Source: a virus
IMG/VR virus record: IMGVR_UViG_3300010403_000705
Coordinates: 310,001-374,000 of that record
Length of the DNA: 64,000 bases
Strand: one strand, 5' to 3'
The notes below the pieces were generated by a model. That model was not told where the DNA came from. It made no database searches and was given only the letters and a program-made list of their open reading frames with translations. Made by a program: the position numbers and the translations under genes. This document shows, in pieces, positions 7,678 through 15,164 of this stretch (its first letter is position 1; each line of letters opens with the position of its first letter).

Positions 7678-8016
7678 ATGTCACATCATGGTGGTAAAGG
7701 ATATCCACATACCGCACAGATTCGGTCAGAGCGCCGCGATCGTGCTATTGCAGTTACCGCAGAAAGCGGGTATAGTAAATTAACGACTGAGGAAAAGTTG
7801 AAGCGAGTTCTTGCTTTTGTTTCCGTGCCTGGTAATGGTAAAGCAGAGAAGCAACTAGCGAAGCTTCAACTTCAATTGAAGAAAGACAAGGAACCAAAAC
7901 CTGTTAAAAACAAAGAAGTAGAAGCGCCGCTAGTAGTGTCTAAAAAGACGGATGATAATCATAACTATCAGGTCGAGCAAGCGTATAATAAGCGCAGTCA
8001 TAAGGTGCGTAAATAA
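7678..8016 (+). CDS. Basic hypothetical protein (112 aa)
   Basis: I start it at the ATG at 7678, 10 bases after AGAAAGG, rather than at the longer in-frame TTG at 7639 inside the previous gene. The N-terminus is rich in His and Gly (MSHHGGKGYPHTAQ), and the rest is helical and very Lys-rich, suggesting a nucleic-acid-binding or disordered protein. Its stop overlaps the next start (TAATG). Confidence 0.6.
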   Translation: MSHHGGKGYPHTAQIRSERRDRAIAVTAESGYSKLTTEEKLKRVLAFVSVPGNGKAEKQLAKLQLQLKKDKEPKPVKNKEVEAPLVVSKKTDDNHNYQVEQAYNKRSHKVRK

Positions 8017-8282
8017 TGCTATTCATGATTATTGAAACATTTAAAGGTGGTAACCCAAAACCTGTATATGAGAGATTTAAGCAGCGAGGGCGCCTTGCGC
8101 CTGAAGGCTTAACGTATGTCTCAAGTTGGGTGTCAGATAAGGGTACTGTGTGTTATCAAATCATGGAATGCGCAGACATTAATTTGATTCATCAATGGAT
8201 TGAAAAATGGAATGACCTGGTAGAATTCGAAGTCATCCCAGTAGTAACTTCTATTGAGGCGGCGAAACTTTTTTCTGCCTAG
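8016..8282 (+). CDS. DUF3303-family protein
   Basis: The sequence pattern MLFMIIETFKGG-PVYERFKQRGR-LAPEGL-Y-SSW, then QWIEKWNDLVEFEVIPV, is that of the DUF3303 family. These are single-domain ferredoxin-like proteins of about 90 residues common in free-living bacteria. The length fits. The biochemical role of the family is unknown. A bacterial housekeeping-type protein inside a phage operon suggests acquisition from a host. Confidence 0.75.
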   Translation: MLFMIIETFKGGNPKPVYERFKQRGRLAPEGLTYVSSWVSDKGTVCYQIMECADINLIHQWIEKWNDLVEFEVIPVVTSIEAAKLFSA

Positions 8283-8569
8283 ATATAATAATTTGGCGTC
8301 ACAGCAAATATTCGGCAATGCCATTGGGCGAGATGCTGATTGATGGTAATTACTTGGATTATCATCATCTGTGGCTTTGGGCTTTCTGTAACCGTCGATA
8401 CGGGTGAAGAAAGTATGGTAAACCCGCAAGGGACCGATCTGCATAAAAAAGTATAGTGGCGAGGCACGTTGTCGAGAATGTGTCATAAGAGGGTGCACTG
8501 TGCGCATCAGTTATATGACTGGATAATGATGATACCCATTAACATTGCTTTTTTAGAGATACCAAGATA
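8283..8569 (+). other. Non-coding stretch, probably structured RNA
   Basis: No supported gene lies in these 287 bases. A stem CGGGT/ACCCG can be drawn at about 8400-8437, with several shorter pairings nearby, and an ACCCATT variant of the leader motif lies at 8534-8540, 30 bases before the tRNA-like gene. The function is unknown. Confidence 0.3.
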
Positions 8570-8760
8570 GCTCCGTTCGCTGAGCGGTGAAAGCTTCGGA
8601 AATATTGATGTATGTGTTTAAGTTCGATTCTGTGTAAGCGTTGATTGAATTCTGTCCAAAGGAATTCATGTCGCTGAATGGGTGGTTGTGGAGGAGAATA
8701 GAGTCGGCGCATCTGATATGTCCGGGGAACTAAGTGCAGAGTTTGATTCTCTGCCGGAGC
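8570..8760 (+). tRNA. tRNA-Ser-like gene with about 115-130 bases inserted
   Basis: The 5' part is GCTCCGT, then a typical serine-type D-arm (GCT-GAGCGGTGAA-AGC). The 3' part is a T-arm CAGAG-TTTGATT-CTCTG followed by CCGGAGC, which pairs with the 5' acceptor at 6 of 7 positions. A normal tRNA would need about 50 bases between D-arm and T-arm, but there are about 140. Two anticodon arms can be drawn: TCGGA (8596) with TCCGG (8721), which puts the insert in the anticodon loop, or GCGCA-TCTGATA-TGTCC, which puts the insert after the D-arm and gives UGA. The insert contains a strong hairpin, GAATTC/GAATTC. The anticodon is therefore uncertain. Confidence 0.5.
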
Positions 8761-8788
8761 CCTATTTGCTAAAAGAAATATAACATTT

Positions 8789-9028
8789 ATGCATTTTGAA
8801 TATTTTGATCGTTACGCTTTATGTAAACTTTTCATTGAAAAAGAATCACCACATACATCCTATGAAAATATAGGATTTGTAATTAAAAGAGGTGAGAGTT
8901 TATTTGTAAGTCTAGCTCATGGTAGAAATAAAAATTCATTGGTAAGTTTAAGCGATCCTTCTTTTATTTCTGAAGGAAGGAAATTGGACCATGAAATTAT
9001 CCATGGTTGGGCTGTCCTTGTAAGTTAA
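8789..9028 (+). CDS. Hypothetical protein (79 aa)
   Basis: A small soluble protein with mixed helix and strand character and no recognised motif. It lies directly downstream of the tRNA-Ser-like gene, 8 bases ahead of the next small gene. Codon use resembles the neighbours. Confidence 0.5.
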   Translation: MHFEYFDRYALCKLFIEKESPHTSYENIGFVIKRGESLFVSLAHGRNKNSLVSLSDPSFISEGRKLDHEIIHGWAVLVS

Positions 9029-9035
9029 TGTTAAT

Positions 9036-9323
9036 ATGGAACCTACTTTTTGGTGGAACTATGATTTATTTCGAGTATCACAATCTTCAAGAAAACTAAT
9101 AGAGCAAGCAATTCTTGAAGGAACAATGAATTTAACTCACAATGTTAAACCAAAAATTGTGATGAATACATTCGAAGTTCTATATGATGTTGTGGTGCAT
9201 AAGAACGGAAGTCATCCTGGTTGGGTGAGTATCTCTTTGTTTAGATGTATGGAATGTAAATTATTCCTTAATCAACTTAAATGTTGGAGATGTTCTCAAA
9301 CTTCCCATCAATCTCACTCTTAA
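9036..9323 (+). CDS. Hypothetical protein (95 aa) with a C-terminal Cys pair
   Basis: No family is recognised. The last third carries CMEC and CWRC, a four-cysteine pattern that could bind zinc. It ends shortly before a tRNA-like region. The ATG at 9036 is the first in frame. Confidence 0.45.
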   Translation: MEPTFWWNYDLFRVSQSSRKLIEQAILEGTMNLTHNVKPKIVMNTFEVLYDVVVHKNGSHPGWVSISLFRCMECKLFLNQLKCWRCSQTSHQSHS

Positions 9324-9462
9324 TCATGGTATACATGTAAGACATGCAATAGTGATTCTAGCAAAATTCTGGCACGTATCGAATCAAATAATGACTCCTA
9401 AATTCGTGTGGTGGTCGCCCACGACGATATGTGCCAAGAGCTACATAAAGTTTCTAAGCCGT

Positions 9463-9544
9463 GTGGGTTCGAATCCCACTCTATACTAGTGTGGTATAGA
9501 TGGCAGGAAAAATAAAAGGGAGACGCTAAGATCATGGTGATCTT
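9463..9544 (+). tRNA. Possible permuted or broken tRNA gene
   Basis: A textbook T-arm (GTGGG-TTCGAAT-CCCAC) is followed by TCTATAC, the expected 3' acceptor strand. Its perfect partner GTATAGA lies 7 bases downstream (9494-9500) instead of upstream, and is followed by TG and a hairpin AAGATCA/TGATCTT at 9528-9544. That is the order expected for a circularly permuted tRNA (3' half before 5' half). Against this, no loop has a clear U33-anticodon and the D-arm is poor. An imperfect conventional 5' strand GTATACA also exists at 9329 (6 of 7 pairs) with about 127 bases before the T-arm. Confidence 0.35.
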
Positions 9545-9770
9545 TGGTACGAAACTGATGTAGCATATTAGGGAGAGGCACAATGAATCATTATCACTTT
9601 GCTTCTCCCAAAATTTTATATAATAATTTATGATTAAATTATTACTGTATTTGATTGGTAGAAGTCCTATACTATCTTCATTGTGGATAACAGTATATTT
9701 TTTTCTACTAAAATTGCGCAGGAAAAACCGGATTCGATCAAAACGTGAATCCTTTACCAAGAATAAACAA

Positions 9771-10397
9771 ATGAGTAAATATCCTATTAGATATCTTCCT
9801 GTTCCAGTCCGCGAAGCATTTACCCATAAGTTGTTAGGTGATGGTTACGTTAATATTTTACCTTATCAAGTAAAAATTCGTGGAGAAAAAGTATATACCT
9901 ATTATTCTCCGCCTAAAAATAATTGTACTACTTTTGTAGTAGAAGTAAATTTAGAAACAAAAGAATGTATAGTTCACACAGGTGAATATGGCGGGCAATA
10001 CGCTGAGCGTCTTCCAGATCGAGATAAAAAACAGCGTCCACTTGATAAAGGAAAAGCTATTATTAAGGGATATGTAGTTTCTAGTGGAAGAGCGTCCAAT
10101 TATCTTGCAGATGTGGAAGTATTATTTCATCCATCTCAAACTTTGAAACCTCTTCCAGAAGTAAAAATTGATGAAAGAGAGCGTCGGATTTTGTTTTGTT
10201 TTGGATCTCTGAAAGAAGGATTAGCCAGGCGTGAAGCTCTTCATCGTTTAAATGTATCTAAACCAGAACTTGAAGTTCTAGTCAATAGAGGTCTACTGAA
10301 GAAGATTGGTAATAGTCATGGTTTGACTATGATTGCTGAAGCAAATCGTCTTCCTCGCCCTGTCCACGGCGAAAAAGTAATTGTTGATCAATGGTAA
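9771..10397 (+). CDS. Paralog A of a phage protein pair with a C-terminal winged-helix-like end
   Basis: I start at the ATG at 9771 (MSKYPIRYLPVP) because it aligns with the start of the paralog at 10437 (MKYPILRLPKP). The frame is open upstream to 9630. The N-terminal 130 residues look beta-rich. The C-terminal 60 residues (DERERRILFCFGSLKEG, then RREALHRLNVSKPELEVLVNRGL) look like a helix-turn-helix or small winged helix. The function is unknown. Confidence 0.6.
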   Translation: MSKYPIRYLPVPVREAFTHKLLGDGYVNILPYQVKIRGEKVYTYYSPPKNNCTTFVVEVNLETKECIVHTGEYGGQYAERLPDRDKKQRPLDKGKAIIKGYVVSSGRASNYLADVEVLFHPSQTLKPLPEVKIDERERRILFCFGSLKEGLARREALHRLNVSKPELEVLVNRGLLKKIGNSHGLTMIAEANRLPRPVHGEKVIVDQW

Positions 10398-10436
10398 ATT
10401 ATAATAAATAGTGTATTGAGAAAAGTGTCATAGACA

Positions 10437-11093
10437 ATGAAATATCCTATTCTTAGACTGCCCAAGCCAATTGCAGCCGCTCTTGAGTCAGAAATGCTGC
10501 GACGTCGTTATCATATACCTCATACTATCTCGGTCACTCCCAGCACCTCATACACTTATTATATGAAAGGTAGATCCAATAAAATTGGATGTGTGATTGA
10601 AGTATCTTTGCTTCTAAAGAAAAAAATAGATCCTACTGTACAACAAGGTCGTTTGCAATTTGAGAAAAGAGGATATGTTTTGGATTATATGCCTCTGTGG
10701 GGAGGATGGAATGGAGATATATCCTCTCATATTGGAGCAGTTAATTCAGACAAAACTATACGTATTTTGAATCCTGGAAATGCGGTTATTAAGTGTTACG
10801 TTGATAACCAAACACTATTTGCGGGAGGTGAAGTAATATTGCATCCTACAGATATGCCGCCGGCAATCTCAGAAGTTAGATTGTCAGATCGTGAACGTCT
10901 TATTGTGTTTATTTTTGGCAAACTAAAAGCAGGACCTGAGAGATTTTTAACTTTAGAAAAATTTAAAGTTTCTCAAGAAGAAATCAATAATTTAGTCAAA
11001 AGAAAAGTTATCAAACCTACTAAAAATGGATATGTAATCACTGTTACAGGTTTGGCTGCTCGATCTGATAATCCTAAAATAGATAGATGGTAA
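10437..11093 (+). CDS. Paralog B of the same phage protein pair
   Basis: It is related along its length to the protein at 9771: the same opening, a shared beta-rich middle, and the same ending SDRERLIVFIFGKLKAG, then EKFKVSQEEINNLVKRKVI. The ending resembles a winged helix, which suggests nucleic-acid binding, but no known family is recognised. The pair is a clear tandem duplication. Confidence 0.65.
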   Translation: MKYPILRLPKPIAAALESEMLRRRYHIPHTISVTPSTSYTYYMKGRSNKIGCVIEVSLLLKKKIDPTVQQGRLQFEKRGYVLDYMPLWGGWNGDISSHIGAVNSDKTIRILNPGNAVIKCYVDNQTLFAGGEVILHPTDMPPAISEVRLSDRERLIVFIFGKLKAGPERFLTLEKFKVSQEEINNLVKRKVIKPTKNGYVITVTGLAARSDNPKIDRW

Positions 11094-11099
11094 TATTAT

Positions 11100-11264
11100 A
11101 TGAAGCGTATTTTAATGATAGATGATACTTATCGCAACCTAGTAGATGCGTTGGTAGAATTAGAGGTTCTATTAACCATCGAAAAATCTTCAGATGATAA
11201 AGTAAAAAGACTACTTTCCATAATTAAGTTAGCACAAGATGTTAATGTTATAGAACAAGGATAA
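11100..11264 (+). CDS. Very small hypothetical protein (54 aa)
   Basis: An open frame from ATG at 11100 to TAA at 11264, filling the gap between its neighbours. The product is acidic-amphipathic and mostly helical (NLVDALVELEVLLTIE). It starts 7 bases after the previous stop and ends 4 bases before the next start, which fits the tight packing here. A coding role is likely but not proven. Confidence 0.5.
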   Translation: MKRILMIDDTYRNLVDALVELEVLLTIEKSSDDKVKRLLSIIKLAQDVNVIEQG

Positions 11265-11268
11265 GATC

Positions 11269-11676
11269 ATGTCTGATAATGCTAAGCAAGATCCTCGTAC
11301 GACACATTTATTACCGCCCGCAAATCTTCATGTATCCGATCGTGATTGGTATTCATCACCTGCACCCACCCCATCATTGAGCGGTCCTCCTACAGTACAG
11401 TCTAGTAAATCTTCTACAAGCTATCTAGCTGCTTATGGAAATAATTATCGTAGCTATAATTCATTAGTTAACCAAAACTATTGGAGTAGATATATAGGTA
11501 TTTTTACAAAGGATGGTAAGAGTAAATTCGGGAAGATTATTACTCAACTTTCATTAGAAGATTGGGCAAAAGAAAATGGATATACCATCGTCAAATTTAC
11601 TAGACTTTTTGGTTCTATAAATCCTGAGAAAGAAAAGACAGAATTTAGTACCGGAACTTCTATGGACGATGTATGA
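11269..11676 (+). CDS. Hypothetical protein (135 aa) with disordered N-terminus
   Basis: The first 65 residues are rich in Pro, Ser and Thr and are probably unstructured. Residues 70-115 look folded (YIGIFTKDGKSKFGKII, then EDWAKENGYTIVKF). Its stop overlaps the next start. The family is unknown. Confidence 0.6.
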   Translation: MSDNAKQDPRTTHLLPPANLHVSDRDWYSSPAPTPSLSGPPTVQSSKSSTSYLAAYGNNYRSYNSLVNQNYWSRYIGIFTKDGKSKFGKIITQLSLEDWAKENGYTIVKFTRLFGSINPEKEKTEFSTGTSMDDV

Positions 11677-11951
11677 AGTCAACAATTGATGATAGTGATA
11701 TAGGGACATATTCAACTCCACAAGAGTGGCTCGAATTATATAAGGGCACTGCTCCAGAATGTGCTCAAATGGCAACTTGGTTAGCTATCGAAATGGCGGG
11801 ACGACACATTCAATTAAAAATGGATCATGGTTTAGATTCCAGTGAATGGTCTTTATATTGCCAGGTCCTACCATCAATTCCAGGTCTTAAGACAGATCCG
11901 AACAGGAAAGAAATTCCTCGTCTTGTTAAAAGATATTTATCGGAGTATTAA
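11673..11951 (+). CDS. Hypothetical protein (92 aa)
   Basis: A mainly helical small protein with no motif recognised. It is coupled to the upstream gene by an ATGA overlap and ends 1 base before the start of the NTPase gene at 11953, so all three are probably co-translated. Confidence 0.6.
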   Translation: MKSTIDDSDIGTYSTPQEWLELYKGTAPECAQMATWLAIEMAGRHIQLKMDHGLDSSEWSLYCQVLPSIPGLKTDPNRKEIPRLVKRYLSEY

Positions 11952-11952
11952 G

Positions 11953-12519
11953 ATGAGAGAGACTATTTTAGTTGGGTCTACTAGTCCACATAAAGTTTTT
12001 GGTACGGATCTTGCTACTAAAACTATACCATTTCTTGATGCGTATGTAACAGGTTCTTCTACTAACAGTGGTGTTAGTGATCAACCGTATGGTATAAAAG
12101 AAATTTTATTAGGAGCCCATAATCGCGCCAATGCAGTTTGGAGATTAGGGATAGTAGCTATTGGAATTGAAAGTGGATTGATAGAAATACCTAATCTTTC
12201 ATTCTGGAAGAGATTATTAGCTAGAATTCCATGTTTAGGCGATAGATATCGCAAACAGATTATTTATTGCTGTATGACAGTAGTTGTAGCTATTGATCAT
12301 AGTGGTAATGTACATTATGCGATTTCCAATGGAATGCAATTCCCCACAGATGCTGTGTTAACTGCGCGGCAACAAAATACTACTGTAGGTAAAGTTCTAG
12401 CTGCTAAGTATGGTGGAGATCATACTGATCCTCGAAGAATAATATCTTCAGGATTCGTTTGTCGTCAGGATTCAATCACTGAAGCAGTCAAATTAGTTCT
12501 TTTTAGAATTTTTAAATAG
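11953..12519 (+). CDS. YjjX/DUF84-like non-canonical purine NTPase
   Basis: It resembles the inosine/xanthosine triphosphatase YjjX family, which hydrolyses damaged or non-canonical purine NTPs to monophosphates. Visible signatures are the opening VGSTSPHKV, the substrate-loop SGVSDQPYGIKE, GAHNRANAVW, and GIESGL. The length of 188 residues is usual. The ATG at 11953 is required, because the upstream in-frame extension overlaps the previous gene. A phage would use it to clean its dNTP pool or to protect modified DNA. Residues 60-90 carry a short basic insertion (FWKRLLARIPCLGDRYRKQ) that I do not expect in the family. Confidence 0.75.
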   Translation: MRETILVGSTSPHKVFGTDLATKTIPFLDAYVTGSSTNSGVSDQPYGIKEILLGAHNRANAVWRLGIVAIGIESGLIEIPNLSFWKRLLARIPCLGDRYRKQIIYCCMTVVVAIDHSGNVHYAISNGMQFPTDAVLTARQQNTTVGKVLAAKYGGDHTDPRRIISSGFVCRQDSITEAVKLVLFRIFK

Positions 12520-12543
12520 CATAACTATAATAGGATAAATTTC

Positions 12544-13218
12544 ATGAAGGCGATTTTTGAGGGTAGCGCAACAGATATAAGAGCCGTTTTGGTGGACCAA
12601 AACGCTAGTTATAATGAGGGTCGCGCTCAACTTCGAATTGAAAATCTTGAGGCAGAGCTGGTTCTTTTAAAAGAACAAACAGCTTTTTACAAAAAAGAAA
12701 TAGAGGATGCAGATCGTTTAGTAGCTTCGCACGAAAAAAAGATGACAGAAACACTTAATGTCTGTCATGCTACTAAAGCTGAATTAGTAGTCAAAAATTC
12801 TCGTATTGCTGCTTTAGAAGCTGAGGTACAAAAATTACAATATGAAGTACGCTCACTACGTGGAAAAACTCTAGAGTCATCAAAAATCCCAACATTAAGC
12901 CCAATGCAAGAAGCAGAAGTTGAAGCAGTGTTTCAAGACACGCTTCGTGAGCATAGCATCAAGCCATTGGTATTTGCATCTGCTGCACAAGAGGGTCGAG
13001 AGATAACGGCAGAATCATTAGTGACAACTATTTTTACTGTGTTAGGAAATGGTAATAGAGTAGGCGCTATTAAAGAAATTAGAGCAGCTACTGGTATAAC
13101 CTTATTTAAAGCGCGTGATTTAATAGATAATGCTTTACGACGCTTTGGATGTAACACTGATGAAAGAGGAATGATATTATCCGCTCCATCAATTACTATC
13201 TCTGAAAAGAATACTTAA
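12544..13218 (+). CDS. Coiled-coil protein with C-terminal ribosomal L7/L12-like domain
   Basis: Residues 25-115 form a long coiled coil (heptads of Leu, Glu and Lys). Residues about 165-200, GNRVGAIKEIRAATGITLFKARDLID, match the helix-loop-helix of the bL12 C-terminal domain (xKIxVIKxVRxxTGLgLKEAKxLV). In ribosomes that domain recruits translational GTPases. Here it is separated from any stalk-binding N-terminus. A role in touching the translation machinery is inference. It is the last gene before a 520-base non-coding stretch with tRNA-like genes. Confidence 0.65.
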   Translation: MKAIFEGSATDIRAVLVDQNASYNEGRAQLRIENLEAELVLLKEQTAFYKKEIEDADRLVASHEKKMTETLNVCHATKAELVVKNSRIAALEAEVQKLQYEVRSLRGKTLESSKIPTLSPMQEAEVEAVFQDTLREHSIKPLVFASAAQEGREITAESLVTTIFTVLGNGNRVGAIKEIRAATGITLFKARDLIDNALRRFGCNTDERGMILSAPSITISEKNT

Positions 13219-13493
13219 TTTAAGTACCCGCTCTTGCTGTTCTTAATAAAGTTGGTGGCAGGTATTAGTTATTGTAAAGATGTTGGCATATGTAAACTAT
13301 AGCGCCGGCATTAAGCAATATGTTCGTGCGGTAACATACAGAAATTCTCTAGCTTTGAGAAAAACAATATAGTTACATTTAGCAGCCAGTAAACTCATGA
13401 CTTAGTTTATCAGTAATGCTAAGTGTTTAATCTAGGAGATGAAAGGGTATTTCTGTCTAGTCATATGTAAGAAGAAATGAGTCCAAAATAAAA
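13219..13493 (+). other. Non-coding stretch upstream of two tRNA-like genes
   Basis: No gene is supported. The clearest local fold is TATGTT-CGTGCGGT-AACATA at about 13319-13338. I see no T-arm or terminator that I can defend. It may contain an unrecognised structured RNA. Confidence 0.3.
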
Positions 13494-13558
13494 TACGTTG
13501 CATCAATTGAGATGATGATATTTAATATCATGCAGGTGCGATATTTGCCAACGTACCA
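13494..13558 (+). tRNA. Minimal tRNA-like gene with UUA (ochre) anticodon and encoded CCA
   Basis: In 65 bases, four stems follow each other with no linker bases: acceptor TACGTTG/CAACGTA, D-arm CATC-AATTGA-GATG, anticodon arm ATGAT-ATTTAAT-ATCAT, and T-arm GCAGG-TGCGATA-TTTGC, then CCA. U33 is present and the anticodon would be UUA, which reads the stop codon UAA. The D-loop lacks GG and the T-loop keeps only part of TTCRA, so charging by a normal synthetase is uncertain. The drawing is by eye and needs a covariance search. Confidence 0.45.
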
Positions 13559-13561
13559 AAT

Positions 13562-13651
13562 GCCGAATTAGTACAATGAAAATGTCTATGCGCAAAGACT
13601 AAGTACGCCACTCATAAAGCGGTAATTTGGGTTTGATTCCCGAGTTCGGCT
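13562..13651 (+). tRNA. tRNA-like gene with hairpin inserted in the D-loop
   Basis: The acceptor GCCGAAT/GTTCGGC pairs at all 7 positions (one G-U), and the T-arm TTGGG-TTTGATT-CCCGA is normal. The D-stem GTAC/GTAC encloses a 28-base loop that holds a small hairpin GTCT/AGAC. The anticodon arm is poor: GCCAC-TCATAAA-GCGGT has an A-C mismatch and C at position 33. An alternative reading is a class II tRNA with GTCT/AGAC as the anticodon stem. Identity is unresolved. It starts 3 bases after the CCA of the preceding element. Confidence 0.5.
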
Positions 13652-13676
13652 CTATCTGCAATTGCTACCCATCAAT

Positions 13677-13683
13677 CAACACT
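13677..13683 (+). promoter_or_regulatory. ACCCATC leader motif
   Basis: The heptamer is 57 bases before the GTG start at 13740 and directly after the tRNA-like gene. It would make the following operon independent of the tRNA transcript if it marks a promoter. This is a positional inference. Confidence 0.35.
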
Positions 13684-13739
13684 AAATGATTAGATTTGTA
13701 GAAATCAATTGAAACACTTAACATAAGGAAAATATAAAC

Positions 13740-14393
13740 GTGAGCACTGAGAATACAACCAAGACTCGACAAATGACACCCAAGTGGTTCTTATCCCTTG
13801 CCTCTAGGAATGGAAGTAAGAGTGCGGAAAACTTTCTTGCCACTCACAGAAATTGGCTGGAGAATAGTGTGTTAGCGAGTGAGGTAGCCCCTATCTTGGC
13901 TCAGATTGATTCAAGGAATTTATTTCCCACTCCTGGTCTTGACGCTATTTTACATGTTGTTCTTGGTTATATGATGACTGAGGATCTGATTAAAGCACAA
14001 GGACAATTAAAACGTTCATCAGAAGTAAAAACGGATAAGCCTTATGTAGCTAGGATTATGACTAGTGAAGGACAGCCAGTTACAGTTCTTGATGAAAAGA
14101 AGAACCCCAAACATCTTCATGCATCTTTTGAACATTTGCAAGAAGCTGATCGTTGGTGCCAACGGCGTCTTAATGAGGGTACTGAAGGTTGGTATGGAGA
14201 AATTACCTGGACAAAGGTTATCACTAAGAGTGGTACGCCGATGGTTACCAAGGTAAATCGAAATGATGCTATTCAAGCTTTATCTACTAAAACAAAAAGC
14301 CCCTTCATGCATTACAATAAGGTAGGCGGCGGCGGTCGTTTGAGTAATCGTATGTCGGTTGGTCAAACTCACGTACGATTTTCTCGTGGTTAA
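13740..14393 (+). CDS. Hypothetical protein (217 aa), GTG start
   Basis: The GTG is preceded by CATAAGGAAAAT. Residues 5-90 are helical, and residues 100-165 form a mixed alpha/beta region (PYVARIMTSEGQPVTVLDE, then EEADRWCQRRL-like helix EADRWCQRRLNEG, then GWYGEIT). The last 50 residues are basic and Gly-rich. Codon use is richer in G and C than its neighbours, as expected for a well expressed phage gene. The family is unknown. Confidence 0.65.
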   Translation: MSTENTTKTRQMTPKWFLSLASRNGSKSAENFLATHRNWLENSVLASEVAPILAQIDSRNLFPTPGLDAILHVVLGYMMTEDLIKAQGQLKRSSEVKTDKPYVARIMTSEGQPVTVLDEKKNPKHLHASFEHLQEADRWCQRRLNEGTEGWYGEITWTKVITKSGTPMVTKVNRNDAIQALSTKTKSPFMHYNKVGGGGRLSNRMSVGQTHVRFSRG

Positions 14394-14736
14394 ATGTTAT
14401 CAAATTCAAATAGAAGCTTTGCATGATCTACCTCATTGGTATGCTTTCATGCAAAGCTTCTATGGATCTATTGTATATAACAAAATTAAATCACGATCTG
14501 GAGTAAAACATTATTCTAGTCCATATGAAGCATTTGCTTCTCCTAGTGGCTGGAGCGGTAATGATCCATGCCGTTGGATGTTAATGATTTCATATGATAG
14601 AGATATTTGGACTCAAGCAGAGTTAGATAGGTGGCGAGAGCATCTACAAAACTATATAGATAAACATCGTGTAGGTTTGGTAGGGTATTATATATATCCC
14701 GTTTATTTGCCTGAGAGTACCGTTAATTTTTTGTAA
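14386..14736 (+). CDS. Hypothetical protein (116 aa)
   Basis: The start is uncertain. The frame is open from 14359, and I choose the GTG at 14386, which overlaps the end of the previous gene. The sequence is rich in aromatic residues (WYAFMQSFYGS, then GWSGNDPCRWMLMISYDRD) and probably alpha/beta. No family is recognised. Confidence 0.5.
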   Translation: MVKCYQIQIEALHDLPHWYAFMQSFYGSIVYNKIKSRSGVKHYSSPYEAFASPSGWSGNDPCRWMLMISYDRDIWTQAELDRWREHLQNYIDKHRVGLVGYYIYPVYLPESTVNFL

Positions 14737-14749
14737 GTAATATAAGATA

Positions 14750-15136
14750 ATGAATGAAATTAAAGATTTGATTGGTTTACACATCAATCGTGCAATGTAT
14801 AATGGCACAAACATTTTCCTGGATACCGATCAAGGAATTGTTATGTTGGAACCTTATGGTCAATGTTGTGCATATTGTTTTATACAACATGTAAGTATCG
14901 CATATGCTCTAATAAATTCAGATATTATTAGTGTGAAAGATATAACATTTTTCCAACCAATCGACGCATTATTTTCAAATCAAACAATTGAAGTGTGGGG
15001 ACATAGTATTGATACAACTAAAGGCTCCTGCACTATTGAGATGCGAGTTGAACATAATGGATATTATGGAGGCTCATTGAATGTTAGTTTTGTGGAAAAG
15101 ATTCCGCAAGACTCAAAACCTCTTGAAGATTTTTAA
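14750..15136 (+). CDS. DUF7448-like small phage protein
   Basis: The order of features resembles the DUF7448 group of small phage proteins: an N-terminal strand with an ILFDT-like core (NIFLDTDQG), a central cysteine pair (QCCAYC) followed by hydrophobic strands, and an RVEHNGYYGG ending. The role of that group is unknown. It starts 13 bases after the previous stop. The assignment is from pattern memory and is moderate. Confidence 0.5.
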   Translation: MNEIKDLIGLHINRAMYNGTNIFLDTDQGIVMLEPYGQCCAYCFIQHVSIAYALINSDIISVKDITFFQPIDALFSNQTIEVWGHSIDTTKGSCTIEMRVEHNGYYGGSLNVSFVEKIPQDSKPLEDF

Positions 15137-15164
15137 CCTTGTATATTCTAGGAGTATTATTTCC

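Noticed and set aside
8133-8507. Minus-strand frame across the DUF3303 gene end and a non-coding region
   Set aside because: It has no ribosome site or family, and half of it opposes a recognisable gene.
9398-9760. Minus-strand frame over the tRNA-like region
   Set aside because: It is antisense to a clear T-arm, and all confident neighbours are on the plus strand.
9630-9770. N-terminal extension with a hydrophobic segment for the protein at 9771
   Set aside because: The paralog at 10437 starts at the position equivalent to 9771, and the extension lies next to tRNA-like sequence without a ribosome site. It cannot be fully excluded.
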